DNA from: Gammaproteobacteria bacterium
GTDB lineage: Bacteria > Pseudomonadota > Gammaproteobacteria > Pseudomonadales > Cellvibrionaceae
Reading direction: 5' to 3'
NCBI GenBank assembly: GCA_021151835.1
Contig: JAGKWO010000048.1
Coordinates: forward strand, 1-28,876
DNA: 28,876 bases
Shown here piece after piece: positions 28,527 to 28,876 of the stretch. Made by a program: the position numbers and the translations under genes. Below the pieces are notes generated by a model that ran no database searches, was not told where the DNA came from, and saw nothing but the letters and a program-made list of their open reading frames with translations. Within the stretch, counting starts at the first letter, position 1, and each line of letters starts with the position of its first letter.

Positions 28527-28876
28527 ATGCAAAAATCCAACACCCCGTTCCGCGTACTTTTCGCCAGCCTGATCGGCACCACTATCGAATTCTTCGATTT
28601 TTACATTTATGCCACCGCCGCCGTGCTGGTATTTCCCACATTATTTTTCCCAGCGGGCGATCCCGCTACTGCAACGTTGCAATCATTAGCGACTTTTGCG
28701 CTGGCATTTTTTGCGCGGCCAATCGGGTCGGCATTGTTTGGGCATTATGGGGATCGTATCGGGCGTAAAGCGACCCTGGTGGCGGCCTTGATGACGATGG
28801 GGGTATCGACGGTGTGTATCGGTTTATTGCCTACCTATGAATCCATTGGCATTGTGGCGACAATTCTATTGTGCTT
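28527..28876 (+). CDS. MHS-family MFS transporter, N-terminal part (runs off window)
   Basis: The first 116 residues are visible. They begin FRVLFASLIGTTIEFFDFYI followed by YATAAVLVFPTLFFP, then FALAFFARPIGSALFGHYGD and RIGRKATLVAALMTMG. The signature GHYGDRIGRK is the loop 2-3 motif of the major facilitator superfamily. The GTTIEFFDFYIY start is typical of metabolite:H+ symporters such as ShiA or ProP relatives. It would import an organic acid or osmolyte with protons at the inner membrane; the substrate cannot be read from this part. The ribosome-binding site is not obvious. GC content is higher than in the preceding 7 kb, suggesting a return to chromosomal sequence. Confidence 0.88.
   Translation, partial: MQKSNTPFRVLFASLIGTTIEFFDFYIYATAAVLVFPTLFFPAGDPATATLQSLATFALAFFARPIGSALFGHYGDRIGRKATLVAALMTMGVSTVCIGLLPTYESIGIVATILLC

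Overview
The window looks like the parA end of a large integrative and conjugative element (ICE) of the PFGI-1 / SPI-7 / ICEclc class, carried by a gammaproteobacterium. Cellvibrio or another Pseudomonadales-like host fits the protein styles, but the sequence does not prove the genus. The class assignment rests on recognisable family markers on one strand: ParA, a PFGI-1-type ParB, DUF2857, STY4528, PFL_4669, SSB, type IA topoisomerase, PilL N-terminal protein and STY4534.

Layout. (1) 1-1156, plus strand: the end of a CopA-type copper ATPase and a CueR-type regulator, probably metal-resistance cargo. (2) 1273-6564, minus strand: a run of small accessory genes (KlcA/ArdB antirestriction, RadC-like, STY4534 and unknowns). 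Six of them have an RNA hairpin 23-42 nt upstream of the start codon. A 0.8 kb non-coding stretch (3413-4181) is unusually rich in inverted repeats. (3) 6596-20836, minus strand: the ICE maintenance backbone, in transcription order parA, a 51-codon gene, parB, DUF2857, STY4528, PFL_4669, unknown genes, a triple-DnaT-domain protein, a membrane protein, a second ParB-like protein, ssb, topoisomerase, coiled-coil protein, pilL, csrA, traT and a DUF2786 gene. A palindrome cluster at 16119-16361 lies between STY4528 and PFL_4669. (4) 20911-20943: the 3' end of a tRNA-Ala followed by its terminator. This is best read as the attachment-site repeat marking the ICE boundary.

Beyond the boundary the composition changes. 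21183-23945 is an AT-rich 920-codon gene fusing an HD phosphohydrolase-like domain to a GHKL (Hsp90-type) ATPase, a candidate single-gene defence or conflict protein. Next come four small minus-strand genes that are two paralogous pairs, one member broken by an 11-bp tandem duplication. A plus-strand cassette follows: a metzincin-like protein, a lipoprotein, a small soluble protein and an exported protein, arranged like an effector with immunity genes. A HI1419/HI1420-type toxin-antitoxin pair comes after it. The cassette and toxin-antitoxin pair lie between two near-identical 54-bp direct repeats. The window ends in the start of an MHS-type transporter with more GC-rich, chromosome-like composition.

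How the parts may fit together: ParA/ParB, STY4528, the DnaT-like protein, SSB and topoisomerase would maintain or replicate the excised ICE. KlcA/ArdB would protect incoming DNA, and TraT would act in surface exclusion. CsrA could regulate ICE or host mRNAs. All functions are inferred from sequence patterns read by eye; no database search was run.
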